A stretch of DNA of 64,000 bases, taken from the NCBI GenBank assembly GCA_947034885.2, contig OX344749.2:8261501-8325500 (forward strand), written 5' to 3'. The DNA comes from Thuidium tamariscinum. Lineage: Eukaryota > Streptophyta > Bryopsida > Hypnales > Thuidiaceae. Shown here in pieces: positions 1 to 12,066 of the stretch (within the stretch, counting starts at the first letter, position 1; every line of letters begins with the position of its first letter). The notes beneath the pieces were generated by a model, which worked only from the letters and a program-made list of their open reading frames with translations, was not told the origin of the DNA and ran no database searches. The position numbers were made by a program, and so were the translations under genes.

Positions 1-1823
1 ATTGTTTAATAATGTAAATCAAAGTCAAGGATGATTGCAAGAAATACTTTATGTTTTTGTCTCAAAACGTAGTTTCTGGCCACATGACTAGTTGTACTCT
101 GCCATACTACTAGTATTGCACGTCAGCATTGTGCCTTCAAATCTCAAGTGTTGGATCAAGGCACCTACAGATCTGGACTGTTTGTTAGTATTATATAGTA
201 CTGTAAACTACCACAAAATACTACAGAGGCCATTGGTAGCAAAAAATAGTAGAAAAGGGGGCTAAGGACCTTTTCATTTCTAGTAATTCAAAAAAATTTC
301 TTTAAAATTTTCATTTTTCTAGACAAGATTGTGCTCACATTACAATAAGAAATTCCCCTAAGAAAGTTCTTCCCTCTTCATAGCCTTCATACTTAGGAAG
401 GTCACTTTGACCCCATATGTGCAATAGACATGTTGCTAATTTCATTAAAACTCATTGTCAAATCTATATAATATTAGTAGACCTATAACTTGTGGCTTCA
501 AGATTTGGATTTTTGGGTCAAAAATAGGACTAAAAAACCCACAATGGCCAAAGTAGACACCCAATTGGGAGTAGGTTAAAAATAATAAACTAATTTTTAA
601 ATTTTTTAAAAAATTAATCAACATTTGAAACTATTTTGTGCACCTTCATTACAAATTTAAAGCCAAACGAATAAAATGTGCAAAAGTTATGCACAAAAAA
701 ACTACATGTTGGAGGTTAAGGGGACAAAAAATAGGACAAGTGTTTCATGCAATCACCTTCAAATGCTTATTCAATTGATTATTGGCATGTTTACCTTAGT
801 GTAGATTGTATGGAACATAATTTATTATAAGTAATTAAAACATGCACAATGTGTAGAAACTATAAATTTTGGAAAATAGGTGTTTGTGTTATTGTTTTTG
901 AAATTCCTCAATATTCTATCTAAACTAAATACTTTTAGATTATACAACAAATACAATATTGTAGGGAGATCTACTTACATATCTAAAGTTCCATTTTATA
1001 GAATAATTTATTAGATTTTTTTCTTAAACAATTGAAATTGAAATTGCAATAACCAAAGTAGTTGATTGACTATACAAAGTTCAATGTATTTTGTTATACT
1101 TATATCATACTTGTGCAAGGGTGTCCTTTGATATTCTTGATGTCTAATTGTTTTGATAGTAATTGTTGGATCTACTACCTCATCCATTGCATACAATAAA
1201 GCAAGAGATAATATAGAAATATACATCGAAAATAGGAATCTCAACCAAATTATCCTCTAAGGTCCATTGTACCAATAAGGGACATGGTGCATTTCAACCT
1301 GGCTCCTATAGTCTCAATTTTTTATGTGATTTTTGACATATTTTTTATATAGGAAAACATATTAGTTTTTGGAGTATACACTTTTTATTTGTATCAATGG
1401 CTAGGAAAAAAATTATGCCATTCTAAACTCAAATATATAAAGCTTACAATGCAATGCAAAAAAACAGAACAAGTCAAAATTATATAATTGAATTTTTATT
1501 TCTCATAGAGAATAGTTTTGTACATGTAGAAAGATATTTTTGTATTCATTCTATCAGTTTAGTGATGAAAGAGTCACGAACAATCATGTTTTTAGGGCAA
1601 TTAGAGCATCTTTTTGGAAAAATACCCTTCAAGATCCATTTTTCAACTCAATTTCTACAATTTTTGAAAAAAAAATTTCTAAGTGAACATCCAATTCTAT
1701 AAGATGCCCACTTGAAGTCATTGTATTCTAGAAATTGCACTGTTTTCCCCTATTTTAAAGTGTACAATATTTTTATGATGTAAAATTCTCAATTTCTCAT
1801 ACTAAAAAAGCCCATACAATTTG
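1..1823. other. AT-rich intergenic DNA, no gene seen
   Basis: The stretch is strongly AT-rich. The only open frames are short, lack family resemblance and have codon use no different from the surrounding non-coding DNA. I see no RNA gene and no clear element boundary. Confidence 0.6.
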
Positions 1824-1984
1824 AATAAGGTAATTTAGCCTATAACAAGCCAAATGGGAGTCAATCTTAGAGGCAAAATTGTACTAATGGTCTGCATTCT
1901 AATTTTGAAATGTGCACAACCAAAATGATTTGTCTCGTAATAGCCTAGCTCCCATTTGGCCTATCATAGGTTGAATTACTTTAA
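1824..1984. mobile_element. Short foldback (MITE-like) element
   Basis: The left arm near 1828-1868 and the right arm near 1940-1984 are imperfect inverted repeats about 40 bp long. Both carry the core CAAATGGGAG / CTCCCATTTG and an outer AAGGTAATTT / AATTACTTT. The spacer is about 70 bp with no coding potential. This fits a small non-autonomous DNA transposon. The exact ends and any target duplication are not clear. Confidence 0.55.
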
Positions 1985-2001
1985 AGTTTAATCCATGAAT
2001 G

Positions 2002-2636
2002 CCCCTAGCTCCAAAATTTGGTATTTGCAAAACTTTTAAGTTCAATAAAACCTAACCAAGTTGCTATTTCTAGTAGTTTATGTTTTAGATTTTGTTTTAA
2101 AAGTCTAGTTTCAACATCAAAAATTCAATCTTGGAAATGACTGATTATGATTTTTCTATTCAAAATTTTGTACAAAGGTGTCTACTAGAATCTTGACTTT
2201 TTGTAGTAATGAGGGCTCTTGGAAATAAGCTTCAAATACACTAGAGCTTGGGGAAAAAATCACATTAGAAATTCATTCAAAAAAATTGTAGAATAGATTA
2301 TGAGAAGCCATCTTTTGATTCGGATTGCACATGTTAGGCCCTTTAATCCAATTTTTTTTTGGTAACCTACTTTTCACATTTGACATGTGAAAAGAGGATT
2401 GAAAGACTTTAATTCACTTTTGCAATTTAGTACCCTCATGATCAAAACATTAAAATTTGTCAATCCATAAGTGATATTGTTGTGTTTTCTTTTCCTAAGT
2501 GATCTCTAACATGTCTAGTTTGAATTTGTATGGTTACTTTAAAAAAAAATTAATAATACTTATGAAAATATTGTCTTTTTGTTCAATTTATAGCAAATTG
2601 TTAGAAGTTGAAAAGGCCTTAGGCATTTAGGGATTA
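2002..2636. repeat. Tandem repeat unit 1 (about 635 bp, family M)
   Basis: This unit is followed directly by a second diverged copy (2637-3265). Matching landmarks in the same order are CAAAATTTGGTATTTGCAAA, ATCTTGACTTT..TGTAG, TCAAATACACTAGA, and CATAAGTGATATTGTTGTGT near the end. Both copies lack open reading frames. A third partial copy lies near 60830-61150. The origin is unknown; it may be the body of an old element. Confidence 0.75.
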
Positions 2637-3265
2637 ACCCCTAGCTGCCCAAGGCACCAAAATTTGGTATTTGCAAAACTTTGAAGTTAAATAAAACCTA
2701 ACCAATTTTCTATTTTTAGTAGTTTCTATTTTTGGAAAGTTCTTCTAGAAATCTAGTTTTAGTGTCAAAAATCCAATTTGAAAAATGAATGATAGTGATT
2801 TTTCTACACAAGATTTTGTGCAAGTGTACCCCTAGCAATCTTGACTTTCTGTAGTGTTGTGAGCTCTTGAAAATGAGTCTCAAATACACTAGATCTTAGA
2901 GAAAAAATCACATTCAAAATTCATTTACAAAAAATGTAGAGAAGATTTTGAAGAGCCATAAATTGATTGGAATTCTGCATGTTAGACCCATTCACCTCAT
3001 ATTTTTTTGGTCACCAACTTTTTAGATTTAATCTACAAAAAGAAGATAGAAACACTTTACATCACTTTTGCAGTTTTAACACACCCATGGTCAAACATTA
3101 AAATCTTTCACTCCATAAGTGATATTGTTGTGTTTTCTTTTCCTATGCAATCTCTAACATGTCTAGTTTGCATTCATATGGTTACAATTCAAAACAAATT
3201 GATACAACTTATCAAAATGTTGACATTTTGTTCAACTTAGAGCAAATTCAAAGAAGCTCAAAACA
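2637..3265. repeat. Tandem repeat unit 2 (family M)
   Basis: This is the second copy of the unit that begins near 2002, with the same order of landmarks and many point changes. Its right end is interrupted by the inverted-repeat element that starts near 3266. No coding potential is seen. Confidence 0.75.
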
Positions 3266-3526
3266 TGGCATCCCCACCCCATGGCTTCCCTATCCCTGTC
3301 CGGATGGTTTTCATCCAGATAGGGAAGAAACCCCTCCCACCGTCGTACTGTATTTGCAAAATTTGGAGTAGAGGGGGTCCCAATTCTCCAAACTAGATGT
3401 CGAATAGGGAATTGGTGTGGCTTCCCTATCCCTATCTGGACTGGTGGGGAGGGGTTTCCCTATCCCTAACTCCCTGGATGAATATAAGGGATAGAGAAAG
3501 GGATAGGGAAGCCGGGGGTGGAGATA
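3266..3526. mobile_element. Inverted-repeat element rich in CCCTATCCCT
   Basis: The left end (catccccaccccatggcttcc, 3270-3289) and the right end (ggaagccgggggtggagat, about 3507-3525) are imperfect inverted repeats extending about 35 bp inward through CTTCCCTATCCC / GGGATAGGGAAG. The middle holds further internal hairpins of the same motif around 3286-3330 and 3420-3470. It is GC-richer than its surroundings and has no protein signal. It is best read as a MITE or foldback element inserted at the edge of repeat family M. Confidence 0.6.
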
Positions 3527-3639
3527 CTTGCATATACGGGTTCAAGAACTTCCAAACCATTTTGAACTTCCTTCTTCCTTCAAGTACAACTCCGTATCCC
3601 CCAACACATACCTTCTACACCTAATAAGAACAGAATCAG

Positions 3640-3930
3640 CAGAGTATGCCCGTACCATTTTAGGGTTCCCCATCCAAGCCAAGGGAGTCAAAGCGAGGAA
3701 AGGCAATGTCACCTCCTAAAAGAGGAAAAGTGGGGCTCCGAACAAAGTTGTGGAAATTGTCCTGCTTGACTTCCGGTCCCTTTTGCATCAAAAGCAACAG
3801 CGGCAAGCATTGAATGAGTGGAACTGGTTTGGAGGCCGAGAATTTGCCATGGAGACACCCCATCTGGTGGGCCGGTAAACTGCCCCCTTCGCATAACATT
3901 AACATTTATTAAGCAGTGTTGGGGTCCCCT
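3640..3930. other. GC-richer single-copy stretch of unknown origin
   Basis: Composition rises to gene-like values for about 290 bp. An ATG at about 3705 opens a short frame (MSPPKRGKVG...) that ends after 33 codons, and several frames on both strands run 60-80 codons. None shows a family motif. It may be a captured gene fragment or a remnant of an element; I cannot assign a function. Confidence 0.3.
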
Positions 3931-4131
3931 TTTGCTTCCACAAATGGATGTCCTCTAGCATTGCAATTGGATGTCTCTGAGAAATTACTGTAGAACATGA
4001 ACCTCAACCAATCTCAGCCATCACAATATAACTAAAGTCAGAGGAAGGAGGTATCTTCAGAAAGAGTTATACTTTCCAAGTTGGAAAAGTCACTGAGGCA
4101 GTGTAGAAGTTTACGCATGAAAATGTTGAAC

Positions 4132-4565
4132 TTTTTTTATTTTTCACACATGAAAGAACTTGCAAATTCTGATTTCATATTTGCAATGAAAGGCCTCAAC
4201 TTTCTTAACTAAACAGAGAGTGATGTAAGGTAGGTACACCCAAAAGCGCCCTGTTTCTTAAATCGCCATCTACAGTGCACATACATTTTCAAAATCAGTC
4301 ATGTTTGCAGGCTGTAGATGGCGGTTTCAGAAACAGACTTTGACTGTGAATAACTTTTGCATACGGTGTCCAAATCCTGCGTTCTTTGGTGCATTGGAAC
4401 AGGCTTTCACTTGGCAACAAGACTGTATAAAAATCTGAACTAGCTAATAACAGGAACTAGGCACAGTATGAAAAACTGGCGCTTTTGGGTGTACCTACCT
4501 TAGTAGGTAAATTTATTGAGTGCAAAAGAGGGGGCTTTTATTTTTACTTGCACCCCTGGAATGAC
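4132..4565. repeat. Relic related to the 20.3-kb Mutator-like mini-element, split by a MITE
   Basis: The left part (4132-4212, with GCAAATTCTGATTTCATATT) and the right part (4515-4560, with GGGGCTTTTATTTTTACTTG) match the inside of the element at 20277-20542 in the same order. The MITE at 4228-4500 sits between them. A reverse-complement relative lies near 61290-61480. The terminal inverted repeats of this copy are not recognisable. Confidence 0.5.
4228..4500. mobile_element. MITE A, copy 1 (TA target duplication)
   Basis: The 273-bp element has perfect 23-bp terminal inverted repeats that begin AGGTAGGTACACCCAAAAGC. It is flanked on both sides by TA (4226-4227 and 4501-4502). A second, subterminal inverted repeat (CGCCATCTACAG / CTGTAGATGGCG) lies inside. 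There is no coding sequence. TA duplication and size fit Tc1/mariner (Stowaway-class) non-autonomous elements; that assignment is an inference. Identical ends suggest relatively recent mobility. Confidence 0.85.
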
Positions 4566-4599
4566 TTGGTGTGGCTGAGCGAAGGGGCCACTTCACCCG

Positions 4600-7407
4600 G
4601 ACCATCTGTGGGTGGGCTGTACTCTCAGGGGCCCCACAAGCTCTGAAATTTCTGCAGGGAAACTTGTTATTTTACCATGGATGACGAAAAATTTGGGAGA
4701 ATGTGAATTCATGTTTGGAATTAATAAGACTTCAACAAACCAAAATGGATTTCTAGGTGGACAAAATACTTGGGATTTTTTCTTGATAATAACATTATTT
4801 CAACTTATTTTAAATTATAAGGGGACTTTAGTACACTCCTATCCTCGTAAATGTTTGAGTTTAGGAACGTTTTTCAAAGTGTAGAATTATATTTATTGTG
4901 ATACAATTAAAGAGAGTCAAAAGATCATTTGGGAACAATGAAAGTAGACGAACATGAATACCGTACGCCTCATCCTCCTAAGACAGTCTTCTTAGTCAAG
5001 CAAAGGTATTTTGTGACAATCCTATAATAGGAGGGTATGTCTTTATATTTATCTATCTTCATGAAATATTTTGGGTTATCACACCTTTGCTCTAATAAGA
5101 TCACATGTGGTTAGTCCTTAGTCTTCTAAAAGGGTCTAGGATACCTCCTATCATAGATTGTTCTCATGGAAAAAAAGTAGAATAAATTCACCCTAGGAAA
5201 ACAGGAAAATTTATTACTTAACAACAAATGATTAAACTTGAAGATTTTGAATTTAGATTTAGGAGGTCCACAATCAACATCATCCTAGAAGTGGATTTAA
5301 GCATTTTGAACCTTTGAACCTACAAAATGGGGTTGAGTTTTACATTTATCCATTTATGTGGAATAATTGGAGTTGTGCACCTTTAGCAATAGGGTAGCTC
5401 ATATCCACAATAAATCCTAAACTTTATACAAGAATATTGCCACCCATACAACAAATAAGAAAATATTAAAATTTTAAGGTACAAAATGTCTACAACTACT
5501 TTGTTGGACTTGTCAAAAGATTTTTTTTGGCAAAGCAAAAAATACTTATTGGAGCTGTTGGCAATTCTTCCATCTATTATTTTATAATAAACTTGCTTAA
5601 CAATTGTTTGTTGGAGCTTTGTAAGCATATACAATTTGGATGACATGTGAAGAGACTATAATCTATTAAATATTGATGATACACAATTGAAATATTGATC
5701 AAAGACCTTTGAATTCAAAAAAGTGTGCATTAGAACTACAAGATTTTGTCAATGGTTTTGTAATTAGATGTAAGTAGGTGTGACTATGACTATAATGCTC
5801 AACAATTCCTAGATTTTTAAAGGAAAGATACTTTTCCAAAATGAACATGACTAATTTATCAAAAAAATATAAACTCAAATTTTAAATATAATCCAACCTA
5901 AATCCATCCAATAATCAGAAAATCAAATCATCTTCTTAACTATAAGTAGCTTAAATTTCTCTTAAAGCAATTGTAAATGTTTATAGAATTAAATGAAAAG
6001 ACTCCAACTACCTTTGTTGGAAAAATTCATCATTTCAATAAGTCTTGCCTCATAGGTATTTTTGTATACCCTCCTTATAGAAGAGCGTAAGTATATTTTC
6101 TTCCATTTTATACTACATTTAAAGTGGTTTCTTTTTATCATTCTAAGGTTGAAGTTTGTTATACTAGTTTCCTTTTTCTATTAGGCTACATTTCCTAAAG
6201 AAATTTTTATATACTTCTTCCATTCAAATTTTGAAAATTGGAACATGCAACAAGTATGTAAACTTGTTAGTCTATAAGATCTTAGTTTACAAAGTATTTT
6301 ATTTATTTCACCTTGTTGAGAATTTGCCATTGAAAATTTGAAGAAGACACATTATGTCTCCTTGGTCTTTGAAGAATTAAGCATTGATTTTTGAATTTTA
6401 AACAATGACAAGTGAAAACATGTCCCATTTCTAAAAACTCGTGTTTTTCTCAATTTACATGTTTGTAGAGTCTTGTATTAGAATATTGTATATTTATGAA
6501 GAATATGTAACAAAAATTCTCTCTTAGATTATTTTTGCAAATAAGATATACAGTCTAAAATGTATTAGTGTGTTTACCATTAAGAAACAATTTTAATAGA
6601 TTGAAAAATAATCCTTCAAAATGAGTTTCTTAAATAACTTAAGTTGATTTTTATAATTAAACTTAAAGATTAACATCCTAATCTAAAAAGTAAATCTATT
6701 AATAATCATCAATATTTAGTTGTCAATTAAATTCAAAAGAAAGTCTTTCTTTTTCATTTTTCATTTCCTTGATAAATACTTGTGGATACAATGGCAGATC
6801 TAATTATACTAATGGATTTCATTTATAGGTAATAATTTAAAACTTTGTATTGAATATCATCATGAAATTGTTAATCTAAAATGCACTTTATAAACATCTC
6901 CATATTCTTGGAAATCTAAACTACCCGTCTTTCTAATCAGGCTATGGTTTATAAAGGTAGTTGGGTACTTCTAATTTATACTTGATGATATAAAATTCAA
7001 ACTTAAATCTTAGTATTTTACTATTTATTGTGTAACATAATTGACCTATATTTTATATAACCTTTTTGACACTAAAAAGACCTTAATGATATTGTAGTCT
7101 ATTAAAAAGACTTTGAAAATAAAACATTTTAGATCCTATACAAAGATAACTAGGAAGTAATGCAAACTCTAACTTTGCATATTGTGATTTTCTCATGAAA
7201 TCATCAATGAATTATTTCCACCTTTTAAAACTAATCTGACAAATAATGTTTTGATTTTCAATCAATTAAAACATTAAAGGAATGGAATAAGATATGTTTT
7301 GAAAATAAATGCATTTGAATTTAACTTGCAACTAACGTAGTTAAATAAATTTTGCCTTGTTTTTCTTAAGGAGGTTTCAAAGTTGGATGAACTCATAATT
7401 AGCTTTC
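4600..7407. other. AT-rich intergenic DNA, no gene seen
   Basis: Long stretches have no open frame above about 90 codons and no recognisable protein or RNA motif. Small GC-richer bases at 4560-4640 hold no identifiable feature. Confidence 0.6.
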
Positions 7408-7532
7408 AACATTTAGATCTCTGTTAGTTTCCCCCCAAGCCGCTTGCAGCTAGGGCCTTGTACTTTCTTCTTTGCAATGAAATTCCATTTCATTGTGCCA
7501 AAAACAAAAAACAAAAAAACATTTAGATCTCT
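7408..7532 (+). mobile_element. Short retroposon (5'-truncated LINE or SINE) with 15-bp target duplication
   Basis: The 15-bp direct repeat AACATTTAGATCTCT occurs at 7408-7422 and 7518-7532. Between them lies a 95-bp body (7423-7517) that starts GTTAGTTTCCCCCC, includes GGGCCTTGTACTTTC, and ends in an A-rich AAAAAC-type tail. A target duplication of this length plus an A-rich 3' tail is the mark of LINE-machinery insertion. The body resembles the 3' untranslated end of plant LINEs, truncated at the 5' side. Confidence 0.8.
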
Positions 7533-10385
7533 TACTTTATTCCTTTTGATGTTTACATTTGATTTTAAAAAAACTTGAAACCAAAGGAGTTTATTTAGTC
7601 ACAAGTAGGGGAATGAATTCCATTTGATTATTAAATATACTTCTTTATAAGAGGTCACAGGAAAAAAAATAATGAAAACTAGAGTGGAATTTGTGAACAA
7701 TTTTATTGTAACCAAACATATATACCAAAACATTTGTATGCAATATCATATTCTTAGTATCTAAGCAAAAACCAAAATCACATATATTTATGTAATAAAG
7801 CAAAGCATACCTTAAAACCATGTATGCTAGCCAATAAAATAAAGTGCACCCAAATTCAATAATACATAAATAAATATCTATATCTATTTAACCTCTAGAG
7901 TCCCAAGGCCTCTTTTCCATCCAAAGCCACTCAAAATTGCCATTTCTATAGCAAAGAGTGAAAAATAAGTTTAAATGTTTTCTTTTGCACATTTTACCAT
8001 AGGATCTTATATTAGACTTGTATTAAAATGTGTAGAAGAAATTTCACAAATTTTGACCTTGTAGATTGCAAGATATTTGTTGTTTGAAGCAAAGGAAACA
8101 AGGTTTTTTGCACATTGTTCAACTACAATTTTGGCTTTGAACTTTTATAACTTATAATTTTTACTCTAATGATTTTGATTTTCTAATTTTATATGGTAAA
8201 AATTGAGTTGAGGGTCTAGGAAAAAAAATGATAAAAAAAACTCACTTAGTTTTCAATAATTAAAAAATTGTTGAGTAGAAGTAGGTTCAAGATTGAAGGA
8301 AAATCTAAATTGTTAATAGCTTTAAAACGGAATTGAAATACACTAATTTCAAAGGTGAGATTTTTCTAGCAAGCGATATTCACCTTGTCAAACTTTCTTT
8401 TTTGAAAAATTCTGAAAATTGAAGTCATAAATGATTCCTATAAGTTATTTTTTCAAGAAGATGCCTTGATTGCCCAAAAAACAAGATTGTCCATAACTTT
8501 TACATAACAAATCCAAATGTAACAAAAGCTTCCCATGTATGTAAAAATATAATCTATACAAAACAAGTTCTTAAAGTTTATTACTTTAGATTTTTTTTTG
8601 AAGGTTTTATTTTGCCCATTGAACTAAAAAAAGGACTCTTGTACCATAACTTTTGCTCCAAGGCTCCCATTGAAATAAAAGTTATATTTTTGGAAAGCTA
8701 ATGTGTTTTTCAATCTTTACAAAAATTCATAAAATTCCCAATAAATATTGAGACTATAGGAAGCTGCCCAAAATCTATTTTGTCCCCCAAAGGGACACTA
8801 GGACTATAGGGGTTAAGAGCTATTTACAAATGTTTGACATTGTTTAGATTGTCTCATTTTCACCTTTTTCATGAATTACAAATTGTTCAACAAATCTTGA
8901 TGTGAACAATTGAAGAAGTCTCTAGATGCATATAATTCAACACCAACCTCACTATAGTCCTAATAGTGGCCTCAAGAGTTTTTTTTATATAACTCACCAT
9001 CTATAGTCTTTTGGAATTGTAACAAATAATATTGGATAGTTTACTTAATACATGTAGGTGACAACTACACCAAGGAAAATTTAACTATAAATCTGCAAGT
9101 AAATTTTTTAATGTGAGTTAGCTATACTAAAGAAAAGTCTTATTGCATTTTCTATAAATCAACAATACTAGTATGTGAGCATGAATATGCAAGCATATGA
9201 GCCTTGAGCATGTGTATAAGTAGATATTTGACAACCATTTAAGATAATTATAATGTAAACACATATAATATGGGTATTTACAGCATAATTACATTATTAT
9301 TATAGAAAATTTATATAATATAGACAACCATACTATAGGTGTATAATCTTCTAGGCTCATGGGTTCATGCTCTTAGGCTCACATAATTGCAACCCTTATC
9401 TTGACTCCAAATTAAGGCATGTCTTTAGATTGAATGTACCTATTGAAAAGGTTATACATATTGAATCTTCTATTATTTACAAGATTCAAGATGACAAATA
9501 TAATTATCTCTTGAGTCTAGGCCTTCTAAATACATCTTCTACACATACTATCTCTTCTTATATCTTTGCTATCTTTTTACATATATAAAAAAAATTGAAT
9601 TTGAAAGTTAATAACAAGTAGTGTGATCAATTTCCATCACACATGGATAACAATTGTAAGAAAACAAGTGGATTATTATTTAAAATAATAATAATTACAA
9701 TAAATTATAGTTAAATTTATTGAAAAAATTAATTGCAATAAAATGAACTAAACAAAACAAGTTCTACACTAATTAAGGTGATTAGAGACATTTAAAGCAA
9801 TTTTGTTGTAATTATTGGGCAAATAGAAATTGTACTATAATTATTCTATAATTATTCATTCTATATGCCTATACCTTGGATTATATGTCCCTTTTACAAT
9901 CCAACCTAATGCCTTTTCTAGCATTGGAGGTACCTCTTGAAAAATAGGTGTAATAATTCATGGAAAAAAATGTTAATAGTCTATTTAACATAGTTGATAA
10001 AAAAAAGTTATGAATCTATAGTCAAATTCAAAAATCTTAAATAAATTTAATCCACAGATCTACTCTCAAAATAGTAATTACACAATTTTCTTATGTTTTC
10101 AATATTTGATATATAAACATATTTACTTCAAAAATATAGTTTTGCTTGTAAAAAATGAAAATACTGTAAATTTATTAAGAATAGAAAAGAAAATTTATAT
10201 ACAATACAAAGTCTTATTTTTTCAATAAGAGGTATTTTTTATATGAAAAAATACTTATATATAACTAATTTTGTTTGACACCTTATATTAAGAGGTGTGG
10301 TTATCACAACAGAGTTTCACATACAAACTACTTTGACACTAGGCCCACCCTCAAAAATAAGCCAAGTTACTCTAGCATATTCTCA
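7533..10385. other. AT-rich intergenic DNA, no gene seen
   Basis: Very AT-rich sequence with degenerate dispersed-repeat phrases (for example AAAAGTTAT contexts near 8480-8680 that recur near 17330-17450). Open frames are short and unconvincing. Confidence 0.55.
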
Positions 10386-10389
10386 ATGG

Positions 10390-10690
10390 TGAGATTGTCT
10401 TCGGCAAATGGCTCTCTAGGGGATTCCTAATGCTGATCACGGTTGCTCGCTACATGGTCACTACATAGAAACCTTAGTCCATTTATTTGGGGGAATGCAA
10501 GTATGTGAAGGAGCTATGGAGGAAATTCAACTCCTTTGCTCAAAGCTCAAACACCTTCACAATTGACAATATGCAACATGCTCTTTTAGGGAGGATCAAC
10601 TTCGATGTTAATCCTCCCTTAGAAAAATACATTTATCTTCTCCAACCTTGAAATTTTGATGAGATCCTTTCTCATTTGGCACATTTGGTT
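10390..10690 (+). pseudogene. Decayed LINE reverse transcriptase, C-terminal zinc-binding region
   Basis: Read in shifting frames, this stretch gives IPNADHGCSL...YIETLVHLF, then ECKYVKELWRKFNSFAQS, then RSFLIWHIWFE. These are the successive landmarks of the reverse-transcriptase zinc-binding domain of plant LINEs (Cys-containing loop, E..HLFW.C...K.LW, then a hydrophobic LIWHIW.ER segment). At least two frameshifts and several stops are present, so it is not functional. Upstream polymerase motifs are not recognisable; only the tail survives. The identification rests on motif order, not on a database search. Confidence 0.6.
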
Positions 10691-10714
10691 TGAATGATGT
10701 AAATTATAAATATT

Positions 10715-10965
10715 TTTCCTCCGGTTTTTTGCCGATGTTTTTAAATTGCAACCGGTTTTTGCCCCAAATCCTCCGGCTAACTATGAACTAACCACCGGTT
10801 TTTTCCGATCATTGCTCCAAATATAAGAATCTAGATTTCATTACTTGTAGAGTAATGAATTCCACTTCGATTTTCTACCATTCATGTTGGCATGGCTATT
10901 AGGAATAAGGAACGTTTAGCTAGCACTATTACTCAATTCAAAATAGTTTGGTCTCCGGTTTTTTA
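10715..10965. repeat. Four dispersed CCGGTTTTT motifs
   Basis: CCGGTTTTT occurs four times in 250 bp (near 10723, 10751, 10796 and 10954), with CCGGC between the second and third, directly downstream of the LINE remnant. CCGG sites are otherwise rare in this AT-rich DNA. They may belong to the 3' tail of the LINE copy or to another element; function is unknown. Confidence 0.4.
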
Positions 10966-10990
10966 TAATTTAGGTAGATAGGTGTGGCAT

Positions 10991-11177
10991 CACTATAAGA
11001 AACCTATGTTTTAAATGATAGATTTTAGGTGACATCCAATGAATTTTCATGTCCACACCGATGTCTGCCATAACATCAAAATGTTATGGTGGACATCAAT
11101 TTGGGATCTTAAAACATGGATTGCTTTATTGGATGTCACCTAAAATTTGTCATCTAAAACACAAGTTTCTTATAGTG
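10991..11177. mobile_element. CACTA-type mini-element with 3-bp target duplication
   Basis: The 187-bp element begins CACTATAAGAAAC and ends with the inverse, GTTTCTTATAGTG after a few mismatches. The terminal inverted repeats extend about 50 bp (including TTTTAGGTGACATCCAAT). The 3-bp direct repeat CAT flanks it (10988-10990 and 11178-11180). CACTA/En-Spm transposons have CACTACAAGAAA-like ends and 3-bp duplications, so class and boundaries agree. There is no coding content; it is a non-autonomous derivative. Confidence 0.85.
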
Positions 11178-11180
11178 CAT

Positions 11181-12066
11181 TTTCATTTGGCAACTTGTTT
11201 CGTTTTAATTTGTTGTGTTTATTTTGATGGAGGCTTTATGCCCCATGCCCAATCATTCGTAGCTTTCACTAGGAGGTGTGGTTATAGAATCTAAAATTCA
11301 AATTGTTATGAAAGTACTTACTTTGAAGATTTTATTCTCAAGATTTTAAGTTGAGGGTGAAAAATATATTGAAATTTTTGGGTGGTTAGATGTATTTGAA
11401 TGTCAAAATCAAGTTTTGAAAAGAAAAGTATATACAAATTTGAAAATCATAAACTCATGACTAGAAGTTGTCAATATTTCAAAATCAAATCTATTAATTT
11501 AAAAAATTATAACCTATGAGCTTTTAAATTTCAATTTATTATGTGAATTGTAAATTTGAAAACTTATCATTTGTAAATTTATAACCGTGCTTCAAAATTT
11601 CAAAGTTTTGGAACTAGTTGGTTTGTAAATTTATCATTTTGATTTTTTTGAGGTTTACTTTTTTAGTCTACATTATTTTTAATTCTATATATTTAATCAA
11701 TTTAAAAATTTTGGATGTGTTCTCATAATGGTCACTCTTGATTAATTGTTTATTTAGTATCAAAAGACATGAAGTAGGTGGGACAATTCAAATAGTTCAT
11801 ATCCTTAGTATGAAAAATGAAAGTGCAACGAATAGGCATGCAACAATTATGATCAACTTAAAATATTCTTTAGATTTCAACATTCCTTTTGCCTTCAATC
11901 ATGTGTCTTCAAAAGCTTGTGGTTTCAAACTCAAGGCTTTGAGATTTAGTGATGAACTCAACTTGAGTCTCTTCAAAGGTATGTGCATTTCATCATTTTA
12001 TATTAAAAAGCGCTTTATATATGAATTAATTATACAATATACTTTAGATAATTGAAGGATTTGAGG
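11181..12066. other. AT-rich intergenic DNA, no gene seen
   Basis: An open frame of 105 codons (11738-12055) reads through AT-rich sequence without a family motif or splice context. I treat it as chance. Confidence 0.5.
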
